A DNA stretch of 64,000 nt, from positions 115,268 through 179,267 of the forward strand of contig DBDI01000014.1 of the NCBI GenBank assembly GCA_002293505.1, read 5' to 3'. The notes below the pieces were generated by a model. It was not told the origin of the DNA. It saw nothing but the letters and a program-made list of their open reading frames with translations, and searched no databases. The translations under genes and the position numbers were made by a program. This document shows, one piece after another, positions 36,064-45,205 of this stretch. This DNA comes from Alistipes sp. UBA936 (GTDB lineage Bacteria; Bacteroidota; Bacteroidia; Bacteroidales; Rikenellaceae). Positions within the stretch are counted from its first letter, which is position 1; every line of letters starts with the position of its first letter.

Positions 36064-36128
36064 CCCGGAGCCCGAGGGATCACAGACCACAACCAGAGAC
36101 CAATCAACGCACAGACCACCACGACACG

Positions 36129-36659
36129 ATGGCCGAAAAGAAACGAAACCTCTCGCAATTCAACGCGGTGCCGCCGGCAAACGATATGCGGTTCGGAATC
36201 GTGGTGTCGGAGTGGAACGGCGAAGTGACCGAATCGCTACTGAAAGCAGCGGTGCAGACTCTGAGGAAAGCAGGGTGCGCGGAGCATAATATACTGATAA
36301 AGTATGTACCGGGAACGTTCGAACTACCTCTGGGAGCGCAATTCTTCGCACAATATACGGACGTGGATGCGGTCATAGCACTGGGCTGTGTGATACAGGG
36401 CGAGACAAGGCACTTCGATTTTGTCTGTCAGGGAGCAACCCAAGGGATTATGCAACTGCAAATCGCGTGGAATATGCCAATCGCGTTTGGGGTTCTGACC
36501 ACAGAAAACATACAACAAGCACTCGACAGAGCAGGAGGACAGTGGGGAAATAAGGGCGACGAAGCAGCCGTGGCAGCCATCAATATGGTTAAGCTACAGA
36601 ACGATATGGAGCAATCCGCTGAAAATATCAATCGCGAAATAACCCGTAATGTTAATTAG
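36129..36659 (+). CDS. ribH: 6,7-dimethyl-8-ribityllumazine synthase
   Basis: RibH condenses the pyrimidine and 3,4-dihydroxy-2-butanone 4-phosphate to lumazine, the penultimate step of riboflavin synthesis. The 176-residue protein shows FGIVVSEWN, VPGTFELPLGA, ALGCVIQGETRHFDFVC and FGVLTTENIQQALDRAGG. It is separate from ribBA (5148). Confidence 0.96.
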   Translation: MAEKKRNLSQFNAVPPANDMRFGIVVSEWNGEVTESLLKAAVQTLRKAGCAEHNILIKYVPGTFELPLGAQFFAQYTDVDAVIALGCVIQGETRHFDFVCQGATQGIMQLQIAWNMPIAFGVLTTENIQQALDRAGGQWGNKGDEAAVAAINMVKLQNDMEQSAENINREITRNVN

Positions 36660-36667
36660 GACGGGCG

Positions 36668-39058
36668 TCAGTCCTGCGAAGTGACCTTCAGGCGGAACTC
36701 TCCGTCGGTACAGGTGACGGTGAGTTGCTGGCCGGGAATAATGGCCCCATCGACGATGTGCTGAGCCATAGGCTCCTCGATGTACTCCAAAATCGCGCGC
36801 TTCAAAGACCGAACACCGTATTCAGGATCGTAACCAGCCACCGCAAGCTGCTCCTTAGCCTCGGGCGAAACCTGCAAATCGAAGCCCAGAGCCGCCCCGC
36901 GCGAAATCAACGAAGCCAACTCCAGATCGACAACCCGAGCAATGTCCTCGTCGCCCAACACGTTGAAAACCACAATGTCATCTATACGGTTGATGAACTC
37001 CGGCGCAAAGTTCTGACCCAATGCCGCACGATACTTGGCCTCGCGACCGGCCGCCTCGCGCTCCTCGGTCGAGGAGGTGTTGTAGCCAACCATCGGTGCA
37101 CGGGTCGAAATCGAGCGCGAACCGACATTCGAAGTCATTATGATGATCGTGTTGCGAAAGTCGACTTTGCGACCCAGACCGTCAGTCAGGTGGCCGTCGT
37201 CGAACATCTGCAACATCACGTTGAAAATGTCGGGATGGGCCTTCTCGACCTCATCGAACAACACCACCGAATAGGGCTGACGACGCACAGCCTCAGTGAG
37301 TTGACCCCCCTCGCCGTAACCAACGTAGCCCGGAGGCGACCCAATCAGGCGTGAAACGTTGTGCTTCTCGGCGTACTCGCTCATATCTATGCGGATGAGG
37401 GCATCGGGGCGGTCGAACATCCACTTGGACAACTCTTTGGCCAGAAGGGTCTTGCCGACGCCGGTCGGTCCGACGAACATAAACACTCCGATGGGTTTGC
37501 CGGGATCTTTCAGCCCTGAGCGACTGCGGATGAGTGAGCGCGAAACCTTGCTAACGGCCTCGTCCTGACCCACCACGAACTCGCCGAGGTGTTCAGCCAG
37601 GCGGCTAAGACGACTCTTTTCGCCCTGAGAAACCTTCTCGACGGGGATACCCGTCATAGTGCCGATGACCTCATCGATGTGGGCGGCAGTGATTTCGGAA
37701 GTGCCGTTTTGGTGGCCCCGCGAACCGGCCTCGTCCAACGCGTCGATCGCCTTGTCGGGAAAATTGCGGTCGGTGACGTAGCGCCCGGTCAGATCGACGC
37801 ACGCCTGGAGGGCATCGTCGGTGTAGGTAACTACGTGATGATGTTCGTATTGGCCCTTGATCTGGCGCAAGATTTCGAGCGTCTCGTCGCGCGAGGTGGG
37901 CTCGATTATGATCTTCTGGAAACGACGTTCGAGAGCCGCATCTTTCTCGATGTTTTCGCGGAACTCGTCGAGTGTGGTCGCCCCGACGCACTGGATCTCG
38001 CCGCGAGCAAGGGCGGGTTTGAGGATGTTGGCCGTGTCGAGGCTGCCCTGCGAAGAGCCCGCCCCGACGATGGTGTGGATCTCGTCGATGAAAACGATCG
38101 TGTCGCGGTGCTTAACCAGCTCATCCATAAGGGTTTTAAGCCGTTCCTCGAACTCGCCGCGAAATTTCGTACCGGCAACCAACGAGGCAATGTCGAGCAT
38201 AAACAACCGTTTACCAGCCAGCGAAGGAGGAACCTCGCCGGCAGCGATTTTGATTGCAAGTCCCTCTACGATAGCAGTTTTGCCCACGCCAGCCTCGCCG
38301 ACCAACACGGGATTGTTCTTCTTACGGCGGCCAAGTATCTGAACCATACGTTCGATTTCACGCGCGCGACCGATAACCGGGTCGAGACGCCCCTCGGAAG
38401 CCGCGCGAGTAAGGTCGATGCCGAATTTGTCGAGACCTTTTTGGCGCGTCGGGTGCTGGTTGCGGGAAGCGTGCGGCTCCTGCGGGCTGTCTGTTTCGGG
38501 CCCCTGTGGGTCGTCGTCGGAGGGTTCCCAATCGTCATCCTCAGGCCGCGGTTTTTGGCGGCGTATGATACGTATCTCGCTGATATAGAGTTCTTCGGAG
38601 GGCAGGCGAGAAAGTTCACGTCCGATTTCGCCAGCGATGATGTTGTACATACCGAGGATGCGACCGGCGATGCTTTCGGGTGAGTTCAGGATGTAGAGAA
38701 GCAGGTGGCCGGTATTGGCTTTCAGACTTTTTCCGGCCACACTGTCGGAGTCGAGAGCCGCCCAAATGCCGGCGGTTTCGGCCACGCCGACGATCAACTC
38801 GCGGTAGAAGGACTCGCGATTTTGTTCTATTTGTGGTTGGGTTATTTTGCGAATTTCGCGCTCAATGCGGAGTCGGATCTGGTACAATTCCCACTCCTTG
38901 AGCCGCGAACGCAACATTTTCATCGCGTGAGAATTGTCCTGACCGAGCATCACAAGAAACAACCTGTCAATGAGATAGGTTGTGTGGTTGCGCTTCTCGG
39001 CGTCGAAAGCCGCGATGGCAATGAGGTTCTCGAGGAGTTTTGAGGCGTTCACTTGCAT
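36668..39058 (-). CDS. ClpC-like AAA+ unfoldase lacking the middle domain
   Basis: The 796-residue protein has an atypical Clp N-domain (residues 1-165), an acidic linker (about 170-205), AAA1 with Walker A GEAGVGKT (253-260) and [10 protein letters not shown], and AAA2 with [14 protein letters not shown] and [11 protein letters not shown]. Between the modules, AGSRGHQ runs almost straight into the conserved MTGIPVEK, so the coiled-coil M-domain (UVR type in ClpC) is missing. A VGY tripeptide stands where ClpC has VGF for ClpP docking, so a ClpP partner is plausible. ClpA-like assignment is possible. Confidence 0.88.
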   Translation of the reverse strand: MQVNASKLLENLIAIAAFDAEKRNHTTYLIDRLFLVMLGQDNSHAMKMLRSRLKEWELYQIRLRIEREIRKITQPQIEQNRESFYRELIVGVAETAGIWAALDSDSVAGKSLKANTGHLLLYILNSPESIAGRILGMYNIIAGEIGRELSRLPSEELYISEIRIIRRQKPRPEDDDWEPSDDDPQGPETDSPQEPHASRNQHPTRQKGLDKFGIDLTRAASEGRLDPVIGRAREIERMVQILGRRKKNNPVLVGEAGVGKTAIVEGLAIKIAAGEVPPSLAGKRLFMLDIASLVAGTKFRGEFEERLKTLMDELVKHRDTIVFIDEIHTIVGAGSSQGSLDTANILKPALARGEIQCVGATTLDEFRENIEKDAALERRFQKIIIEPTSRDETLEILRQIKGQYEHHHVVTYTDDALQACVDLTGRYVTDRNFPDKAIDALDEAGSRGHQNGTSEITAAHIDEVIGTMTGIPVEKVSQGEKSRLSRLAEHLGEFVVGQDEAVSKVSRSLIRSRSGLKDPGKPIGVFMFVGPTGVGKTLLAKELSKWMFDRPDALIRIDMSEYAEKHNVSRLIGSPPGYVGYGEGGQLTEAVRRQPYSVVLFDEVEKAHPDIFNVMLQMFDDGHLTDGLGRKVDFRNTIIIMTSNVGSRSISTRAPMVGYNTSSTEEREAAGREAKYRAALGQNFAPEFINRIDDIVVFNVLGDEDIARVVDLELASLISRGAALGFDLQVSPEAKEQLAVAGYDPEYGVRSLKRAILEYIEEPMAQHIVDGAIIPGQQLTVTCTDGEFRLKVTSQD

Positions 39059-39118
39059 TCAGAAGTTTTTCTTATAGAACGCAAATAAATATAAGTATAT
39101 TTTATGACGTACGGATAG

Positions 39119-39150
39119 TTGCGGATATTACAAAAATTTGATTACTTTTG
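39119..39150 (+). promoter_or_regulatory. Promoter of tRNA-Lys
   Basis: TTG (39119-39121), a 21-base spacer and TACTTTTG (39143-39150), followed by the tRNA 11 bases later. Confidence 0.65.
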
Positions 39151-39161
39151 TGGCTCGAAAT

Positions 39162-39234
39162 GCTTCCCTAGCTCAGTTGGTAGAGCACGACACTCTTAAT
39201 GTTGGGGTCCAGGGTTCGAGCCCCTGGGGGAGCA
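39162..39234 (+). tRNA. tRNA-Lys (anticodon CUU)
   Basis: The acceptor stem GCTTCCC/GGGGAGC has one G-T pair and discriminator A at 39234. The D arm is GCTCAGTTGGTAGAGC. The anticodon arm CGACA-CTCTTAA-TGTTG gives CUU (Lys, AAG). The T arm is CAGGG-TTCGAGC-CCCTG. No CCA is encoded. A clear intrinsic terminator follows. Confidence 0.97.
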
Positions 39235-39241
39235 CAGGATG

Positions 39242-39280
39242 AAAGACTGATAATCGGACGGTTATCGGTCTTTTGCTTTT
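39242..39280 (+). terminator. Intrinsic terminator of tRNA-Lys
   Basis: AAAGACTGATAA (39242-39253) pairs with TTATCGGTCTTT (39262-39273) with one wobble around an 8-base loop, followed by a T-rich run to 39280. Confidence 0.85.
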
Positions 39281-39339
39281 AGGTTGGTTTTATGTCATTT
39301 TTCGCCGACCTCTTGGTACGGCAATCAAAAAGATTTGTG

Positions 39340-39347
39340 TATCTTTG
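39340..39347 (+). promoter_or_regulatory. -7 box of the SusR-like regulator gene
   Basis: TATCTTTG lies 15 bases before the start codon. A TTG at 39313-39315 is 24 bases upstream, a long spacer, so the -33 assignment is weak. Confidence 0.55.
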
Positions 39348-39362
39348 GACTACCTAAAGCCG

Positions 39363-40982
39363 ATGAGAGCCTTTGTTCCAATACTGATACTGATCGCGAC
39401 CATTGTCTGTTCCGCCGAGCAGGCCGTGGCGGAGGTATCCACAGATTCACTACTGAAGGTGCTCGACAAAACCATTGAGCGGCGGGTTTATTACGTCGGT
39501 CTTAAGGAGGGGCGAATCGAAGAGATCAGAAAGGAGACCGATGAGGGCTATATGACAGCCTCCGAACGCTATGCGCTGAATCGCCGTCTTTTCGAAGAGT
39601 ACCGGTCGTTCTCGTTCGACTCGGCACACCATTATGTCCGACTTAATATCGACCTTGCACGCAGGATGGGCGACCGTGTCAAGCAGGCCGAGAGTATGAT
39701 AGATATGTCGTACACCCTGCTGGGTGGAGGGCTTTTTCTTGAGGCCGTACACCAGTTGCAGGAGGTGGACAGTCTCAGGAATGCCTCCTCGGAAGAGTTG
39801 CCGGTGCCGCTGTTGGTGCAGTATTACAGTTGTCGGGAGCAGACCTGCCTCCATATGAGCCGCTACACCGAGGGCTCCTCTTACTCCCGGGGGTACGACG
39901 AGGCGGGCCTAAGATATGTGGACACCCTGCGGTCGATATTGCCACCGGACAGTGGCGACAAGATAGCTCTTTCGCGAATATATGCGCGTGACGAAAACCG
40001 TTGGCGTGCCCGTGGGATGCTCGAAGAGTTGCTTGCCGGAACATCTTTCGGGACCCACGAGTATGCCATTATTGCGGCCACCCTGTATAGGGCCTGTCCG
40101 GAGGATATGCCTCAACGGGTGAACTATCTGATCCTTTCGGCACTTTCGGACATATACTGTGCCGTGAAGGAGAACGAATCGTTGCGCGACCTTGCACTGG
40201 TTATGTACGAGCGGGGCGACATCACCCGTGCCTACAATTACTCAGCTGTTTCAATGGAGGATGCCAACTTCTACAACGCGCGTCTGAGAAGGATGGAGAT
40301 CGCAAAGATTCAGCCCATCATCGAGCGAGCCAACACGATGCAAATCGAGAGGCAGGGCAAACGACTCGCCCTGTTGAGTACGCTGCTGGGAGTGCTGGCG
40401 ATAATACTGATTCTGGCGATAGTGGTGATAATGCGCCAGGTGAAGGCGTTGGGGAAGGCCAGGCGCGAGACGCTCGACTCGAATGAACAACTTGCGCGAC
40501 TGAACTCGTCGCTCAGGGAGAGCAATATGATCAAGGAGCAATACATCGGTCAGTTTATGAACCTGTGCTCGACCTATGTCAACAAACTGGATCGGTACCG
40601 CGAGATGGTCAATAGTCGCATTGCGGGCGCGAAGTGGGAAGAGTTGCGGACGATGACCGCATCGACCGACATCATCGACCGCGAGATACGATCGTTCTAC
40701 GACACGTTCGACCGCGCCTTCATCGACATCTATCCCGATTTCGTGGAACAGGTGAACTCCCTGCTGCGGCCCGAGGAACGTATCGTGCTGAAGAAAAACG
40801 AACTACTCAATAACGAACTGCGGATCTTTGCACTCATTCGACTCGGGATACACGACAGCGCAGGCATTGCAACCTTCCTGAGATATTCGGCCAACACGGT
40901 CTACACCTACCGCACGAAAATCCGAAACAAAGCCATCGATAAACACTCTTTCGAGGAGCAACTGGTCCGTATGGGCTTATAA
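39363..40982 (+). CDS. susR: SusR-like membrane-spanning transcriptional regulator (DUF6377 type)
   Basis: The 539-residue protein has a signal/anchor (MRAFVPILILIATIVCSA), a periplasmic TPR-like sensor (about residues 25-330), one membrane helix (about 333-357), a coiled coil, and a cytoplasmic C-terminus with a LuxR-type HTH (ELRIFALIRLGIHDSAGIA to NTVYTYRTKIRNKA). This matches Bacteroidetes SusR-type regulators that sense maltose in the periplasm and activate sus genes. Size and position just upstream of a starch locus agree. ATG 39363 is chosen for the signal sequence; upstream codons lie across the promoter. Confidence 0.82.
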   Translation: MRAFVPILILIATIVCSAEQAVAEVSTDSLLKVLDKTIERRVYYVGLKEGRIEEIRKETDEGYMTASERYALNRRLFEEYRSFSFDSAHHYVRLNIDLARRMGDRVKQAESMIDMSYTLLGGGLFLEAVHQLQEVDSLRNASSEELPVPLLVQYYSCREQTCLHMSRYTEGSSYSRGYDEAGLRYVDTLRSILPPDSGDKIALSRIYARDENRWRARGMLEELLAGTSFGTHEYAIIAATLYRACPEDMPQRVNYLILSALSDIYCAVKENESLRDLALVMYERGDITRAYNYSAVSMEDANFYNARLRRMEIAKIQPIIERANTMQIERQGKRLALLSTLLGVLAIILILAIVVIMRQVKALGKARRETLDSNEQLARLNSSLRESNMIKEQYIGQFMNLCSTYVNKLDRYREMVNSRIAGAKWEELRTMTASTDIIDREIRSFYDTFDRAFIDIYPDFVEQVNSLLRPEERIVLKKNELLNNELRIFALIRLGIHDSAGIATFLRYSANTVYTYRTKIRNKAIDKHSFEEQLVRMGL

Positions 40983-41064
40983 TCGAGTCCATATTTTATG
41001 TCTGTCGCCGCTGGGGTTAAATGACTTAACTTTAGCGATATATTCTTCTGTGATCGGAGGAATT

Positions 41065-41119
41065 TTCCATATATCGTTCCATATATGCTTGTTTATAAAT
41101 AAAGGTAGGCGTACCTTTG
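41065..41119 (+). promoter_or_regulatory. Starch-operon promoter with tandem operator-like repeats
   Basis: TTG (41089-41091), 20 bases, TACCTTTG (41112-41119). Directly upstream are two perfect direct repeats TTCCATATAT (41065-41074 and 41077-41086), starting 12 bases apart and ending 2 bases before the -33 element, the place expected for an activator such as SusR. The rest of the 166-base gap holds only a weak GTTAA/TTAAC hairpin at 41016-41030. Confidence 0.7.
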
Positions 41120-41148
41120 ATAGTGTACAAATAACCTAACTACAACTT

Positions 41149-42465
41149 ATGAATAAGAAACCGGATTTGTCCTTTTGGCAGATATGGAATTTGAGCTTCG
41201 GTTTCCTTGGCGTGCAGATCGGTTATGCGCTGCAGAATGCCAACACTAGCCGGATTTTGCAGAGTCTCGGGGCCGATGTGGGGAGTTTGAGCTACTTTTG
41301 GTTGGCCGCTCCCGTTGCAGGACTTATCGTTCAACCGATCATAGGGCTTTTCAGCGATCGCACCTGGACGCGAATGGGACGCAGGGTTCCTTTCATCGTC
41401 GGCGGGGCGTTGCTTTCGACGCTGTGCCTGATGTTGATGCCTAATGCCGAGGTGCTTGTCGCGATTATGGCTCCGCTGTTGTTCGCCGCCGTGATATTCC
41501 TCTTTATGGATGTGTCGTTCAACGTGACTATGCAGCCTTTCCGCGCGCTGGTGTCGGATATGTTGAACGAGAAGCAGCAGACGAGGGGTTATTCGATTCA
41601 GTCGTTTCTGATAAATTGTGGTGCGGTTGTGGGCTCGATTCTGCCTTTCGTGTTGGTAAACGTGTTCGGTATAAGCAACGCCGCGAGCGAGAGTTCGAAG
41701 ATTCCCGCTTCGGTTTCGTGGTCCTATTATATAGGTGGGGCTATCCTGCTGTTGACGGTTCTTTGGACGGCGCTTCGCACAAAGGAGTATCCTCCGAAAG
41801 AGTTCGCCGAGTATAATAAAGGTACGGAGGCGGCCGCAGTCGAAAAACCGAAACTTGGACAGCTGCTCCGGAGCGTGCCCAAGGTGATGTTGCAGTTGGG
41901 CGTGGTGCAGTTCTTTTCGTGGGCGGCGTTGTTCCTGTTGTGGACATACTCCACTCCCGCAATCGCATCGAACGTTTTTGGCACGACAGACTCACTGTCC
42001 GCAGATTACAATACCGCGGGCGATTGGGTGGGTGTTCTATTCGCAATCTACGCCGCTTTTGCCGGACTATTCTCGATAGTGATCCCGCGACTGGCCGCAC
42101 GACTGGGCAACAAGGGAGTATACGCTATGGCGCTTGTGCTCGGGGCCTTCGGTTTTGTGGGAATGGCACTTATTCACGACAAATGGTTGCTCGTGCTGCC
42201 GATGGTGGGCATCGGGGTGGCTTGGGGGGCTATCCTCGCGATGCCTTATTCGATCCTGGCGCGGAGTATGGATTCGCACGGTACGGGACTCTATATGGGA
42301 CTGTTCAACTTCACGATCACCATTCCGCAAATCGTGATGGGCTTGATAGGGGGCGTGGTGGTGCAGGGAATCTTCGGCGGTAATGCTGTGATGATGATCG
42401 TCGCCGCGGGAGTTATGATGGCTCTCGGGGCATTGTCCGTGGGATTGGTCAGAGAGAAGAAATGA
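41149..42465 (+). CDS. MFS transporter, probable maltose/maltodextrin importer
   Basis: The 438-residue protein has 12 predicted membrane helices and SLC45/GPH-like sugar porter features: GYALQNANTSRILQSLGA, IGLFSDRTWTRMGRR between helices 2 and 3, and a long central loop (about residues 210-250). Being first in the operon with beta-phosphoglucomutase and maltose phosphorylase points to maltose uptake across the inner membrane. The start codon is 29 bases after the -7 box. It overlaps pgmB as ATGA. Confidence 0.88.
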   Translation: MNKKPDLSFWQIWNLSFGFLGVQIGYALQNANTSRILQSLGADVGSLSYFWLAAPVAGLIVQPIIGLFSDRTWTRMGRRVPFIVGGALLSTLCLMLMPNAEVLVAIMAPLLFAAVIFLFMDVSFNVTMQPFRALVSDMLNEKQQTRGYSIQSFLINCGAVVGSILPFVLVNVFGISNAASESSKIPASVSWSYYIGGAILLLTVLWTALRTKEYPPKEFAEYNKGTEAAAVEKPKLGQLLRSVPKVMLQLGVVQFFSWAALFLLWTYSTPAIASNVFGTTDSLSADYNTAGDWVGVLFAIYAAFAGLFSIVIPRLAARLGNKGVYAMALVLGAFGFVGMALIHDKWLLVLPMVGIGVAWGAILAMPYSILARSMDSHGTGLYMGLFNFTITIPQIVMGLIGGVVVQGIFGGNAVMMIVAAGVMMALGALSVGLVREKK

Positions 42466-43115
42466 TACGAACCTGCATATTCGACCTCGACGGGGTGTTG
42501 GTCGACACCGCGCGGTACCACTACTTGGCGTGGCGGCGACTGGCGCGCGAGCTGGGGTTCGACTTCTCCGAGGAGCAGAACGAGGCGCTGAAAGGAGTGA
42601 GTCGGATGGCTTCGCTGGATATTTTGCTCTCTTGCGGAGGGGTTCGGGACAAGTTTTCGATACTCGAAAAAGAGGAGATGGCTGCGCGGAAGAACGGTTG
42701 GTATGTTGAGATGATCTCGCGTATGACCCCGGAAGAGGTTTTGCCCGGCGTTGAGGCGTTTTTGACGGAAGCTCGCCGCGTGGGGTTGAAGATCGCGCTC
42801 GGTTCGGCAAGCCGCAATGCTCCGATGATACTCGACAGAACCGGCATCGCGCACTTTTTCGACGCGGTGGTCGACGGCTCGATGATCTCGGCGGCAAAGC
42901 CCGACCCACAGGTGTTTTTGCTGGGGGCGCAACTGACGGGATCGGCGCCAGTGGAATGTGTGGTTTTCGAAGATGCCGAAGCGGGTATCGAGGCGGCTGA
43001 AAGGGCGGGGATGCGCAGCGTCGGAGTAGGCGGTAGTCCCACCCTCGCGCGCGCGACCATAAAGATAGACGGATTCGAGGGTTTCGACGTCGCTAAAATG
43101 AAAGAGTTACTATGA
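42462..43115 (+). CDS. pgmB: Beta-phosphoglucomutase
   Basis: This 217-residue HAD phosphomutase converts beta-glucose 1-phosphate to glucose 6-phosphate. It has FDLDGVLVDTARYHYLAW (catalytic Asp pair and substrate-specific His), LKGVSRMASLDILL, GSASRNAP, KPDPQVFL and FEDAEAGIEAA. It is overlapped by ATGA junctions on both sides and pairs metabolically with the next gene, which produces beta-G1P. Confidence 0.95.
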   Translation: MIRTCIFDLDGVLVDTARYHYLAWRRLARELGFDFSEEQNEALKGVSRMASLDILLSCGGVRDKFSILEKEEMAARKNGWYVEMISRMTPEEVLPGVEAFLTEARRVGLKIALGSASRNAPMILDRTGIAHFFDAVVDGSMISAAKPDPQVFLLGAQLTGSAPVECVVFEDAEAGIEAAERAGMRSVGVGGSPTLARATIKIDGFEGFDVAKMKELL

Positions 43116-45196
43116 AGAACGAATATATAAAGACAGACCCCTGGCGAATTATCGAGGATAAGTGGCGGCCCGAAAGGATGAAGGCTTCCGAGAGCCTTTT
43201 CAGCATCGGCAACGGTGCGATGGGCGGGCGCGGAAACTTCGAGGAGGCGTACAGCGGCCCGTCGTTGCAGGGCAACTACATCGGCGGGGTGTACTATCCA
43301 GACAAGACCCGAGTGGGGTGGTGGAAGAATGGATATCCGGAATACTTCGCCAAGGTTCTCAACTCGGCCTTCTGGATCGGGATTGACGTGAAGGTCGGAG
43401 GGGTGCAGATCGACCTTGCGAAGTTGCCGGTGAGTGATTTCAGGCGCGAGCTCGATATGAAGCGCGGAGTTCTGACGCGCACCTTTACGGTCGAGGTTCC
43501 GGGCGTGGGTAAGGTGCGCTGCGAGGCTGTGCGGTTTGTCAGTATGGCTCGCACGGAACTGGGGGCGATCCGGTACAGCGTCACGCCGCTCAACGGAGAG
43601 GCAAGTGTGGAATTAAGACCCTACATCGACGCCGATGTCCGCAACGAGGACGCCAACTACAACGAAAAGTTTTGGGAAGAGGTGTCGGCAACTGAAAACA
43701 GCGTAACTATGCGCACGCTCAAAACGGGCTTCGAGGTTTGCTGGGCTCAGGAGAGTGAGACAATCAAAAAAGGCAAGACGACCACCTTATATAAATACGT
43801 GGGCATCTGTTCGTCGTTGAACCACGCGAGGGAAGATCTGCAAAAGGCCGCCGAAAGGGTAGCTTTCGATGCTCGAAAAGCCGGGTTCGACGCAATGCTT
43901 GTCGAACAGGAAAAGGCTTGGGCCGAGAAGTGGGCTACGTGCGACATAGTGATCGAGGGCGACGACGAGGCGCAACAAGGTATCCGTTACTGTATATTTA
44001 TGTTGCTCCAGACCTACACCGGGCGCGATAGTCGACTCAACATCGGCCCGAAAGGGTTCACGGGCGAGAAGTACGGGGGCAGCACATATTGGGACACCGA
44101 AGCCTACTGCATCCCGTTCTATCTTGCTACCCAGGGCGAAGAGGTTGCACGCCAGTTGCTTTTGTATCGATACAATCAACTCGACAAGGCGATAGAAAAT
44201 GCCGCCAAGTTGGGCTTCAAGAATGGAGCGGCGCTCTATCCGATGGTGACGATGAACGGCGAGGAGTGCCACAACGAGTGGGAGATTACCTTCGAGGAGA
44301 TCCATCGCAACGGCTCCATTGCCTTTGCGATATACAACTACGTTCGCTATACCGGCGACGTAGGCTATCTGGCTGAGTTCGGAGTACCGGTACTGGTCGG
44401 CATCGCCCGTTTCTGGGCACAGAGGGCGACGTGGTCGGAGGCGAAAAAGGCGTGGGTGATACTCGGTGTCACCGGCCCGAATGAATACGAAAACAACGTC
44501 AACAACAACTGGTTCACCAACTACATTGCCCGCTGGTGCCTCGATTACGCAAGAGAGGTCGCTGGCGACGTGATCTCGAAAGAGGAGGCCGAGCAGTGGA
44601 GTAAAATCGCCGCGGGGATATACCTGCCCGAGGAGAAGGAGTTGGGCATATTCCTGCAACAGGACGGCTATATGGATAAGGAGCAGACACTCGTGCGCGA
44701 CCTCGATCCGCGGGAGCGTCCCATCAATCAAAAGTGGAGTTGGGACAGAATCCTGCGTAGCCCGTTCATCAAACAAGCCGACGTGCTGCAGGGGCTATAC
44801 TACTTTCAGGATCGGTTCGATCGCGCGACCATCGAGCGCAACTTCCGCTTCTACGAGGCGCGTACCGTTCACGAATCGTCCCTTTCGCCCTGCGTACACG
44901 CCATTCTCGCCGCCAGAATAGGCGACGTGGACAAAGCCTACGAGATGTATCTGCGTGCGTCGCGACTCGACCTGGATGACTACAATCACGAGAACGAGGA
45001 GGGCTGCCACATTACCAGTATGGCTGGCTCGTGGTTGTCGGTCGTGGAGGGGTTCGGCGGGATGAGAGTAGTGGGCGATGAGCTTACTTTCGATGCCGTC
45101 CTGCCGCCCGGATGGGAAGCTCTTTCGTTCAAGGTGGTTCACAGGGGCAGGGTAGTGAGTGTAAGGATAGATAAAAGTGGTGTAGTTATCAAATAA
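43112..45196 (+). CDS. mapA: GH65 maltose phosphorylase
   Basis: The 694-residue enzyme splits maltose with phosphate to glucose and beta-glucose 1-phosphate. It has the GH65 layout: an N-terminal beta-sandwich (1-270), an (alpha/alpha)6 barrel with acid catalyst E458 in TGPNEYENNVNN, the sequence EECHNEWEITFEEIHRNG near the active site, and a C-terminal sheet. Specificity for maltose rather than trehalose or kojibiose is inferred from the starch locus. Confidence 0.9.
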   Translation: MKNEYIKTDPWRIIEDKWRPERMKASESLFSIGNGAMGGRGNFEEAYSGPSLQGNYIGGVYYPDKTRVGWWKNGYPEYFAKVLNSAFWIGIDVKVGGVQIDLAKLPVSDFRRELDMKRGVLTRTFTVEVPGVGKVRCEAVRFVSMARTELGAIRYSVTPLNGEASVELRPYIDADVRNEDANYNEKFWEEVSATENSVTMRTLKTGFEVCWAQESETIKKGKTTTLYKYVGICSSLNHAREDLQKAAERVAFDARKAGFDAMLVEQEKAWAEKWATCDIVIEGDDEAQQGIRYCIFMLLQTYTGRDSRLNIGPKGFTGEKYGGSTYWDTEAYCIPFYLATQGEEVARQLLLYRYNQLDKAIENAAKLGFKNGAALYPMVTMNGEECHNEWEITFEEIHRNGSIAFAIYNYVRYTGDVGYLAEFGVPVLVGIARFWAQRATWSEAKKAWVILGVTGPNEYENNVNNNWFTNYIARWCLDYAREVAGDVISKEEAEQWSKIAAGIYLPEEKELGIFLQQDGYMDKEQTLVRDLDPRERPINQKWSWDRILRSPFIKQADVLQGLYYFQDRFDRATIERNFRFYEARTVHESSLSPCVHAILAARIGDVDKAYEMYLRASRLDLDDYNHENEEGCHITSMAGSWLSVVEGFGGMRVVGDELTFDAVLPPGWEALSFKVVHRGRVVSVRIDKSGVVIK

Positions 45197-45205
45197 TTAG
45201 AGAAA

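Noticed and set aside
39435..39443. GTATCCACA, one mismatch from a DnaA box
   Set aside because: A single copy inside the SusR-like coding region, far from the skew switch.
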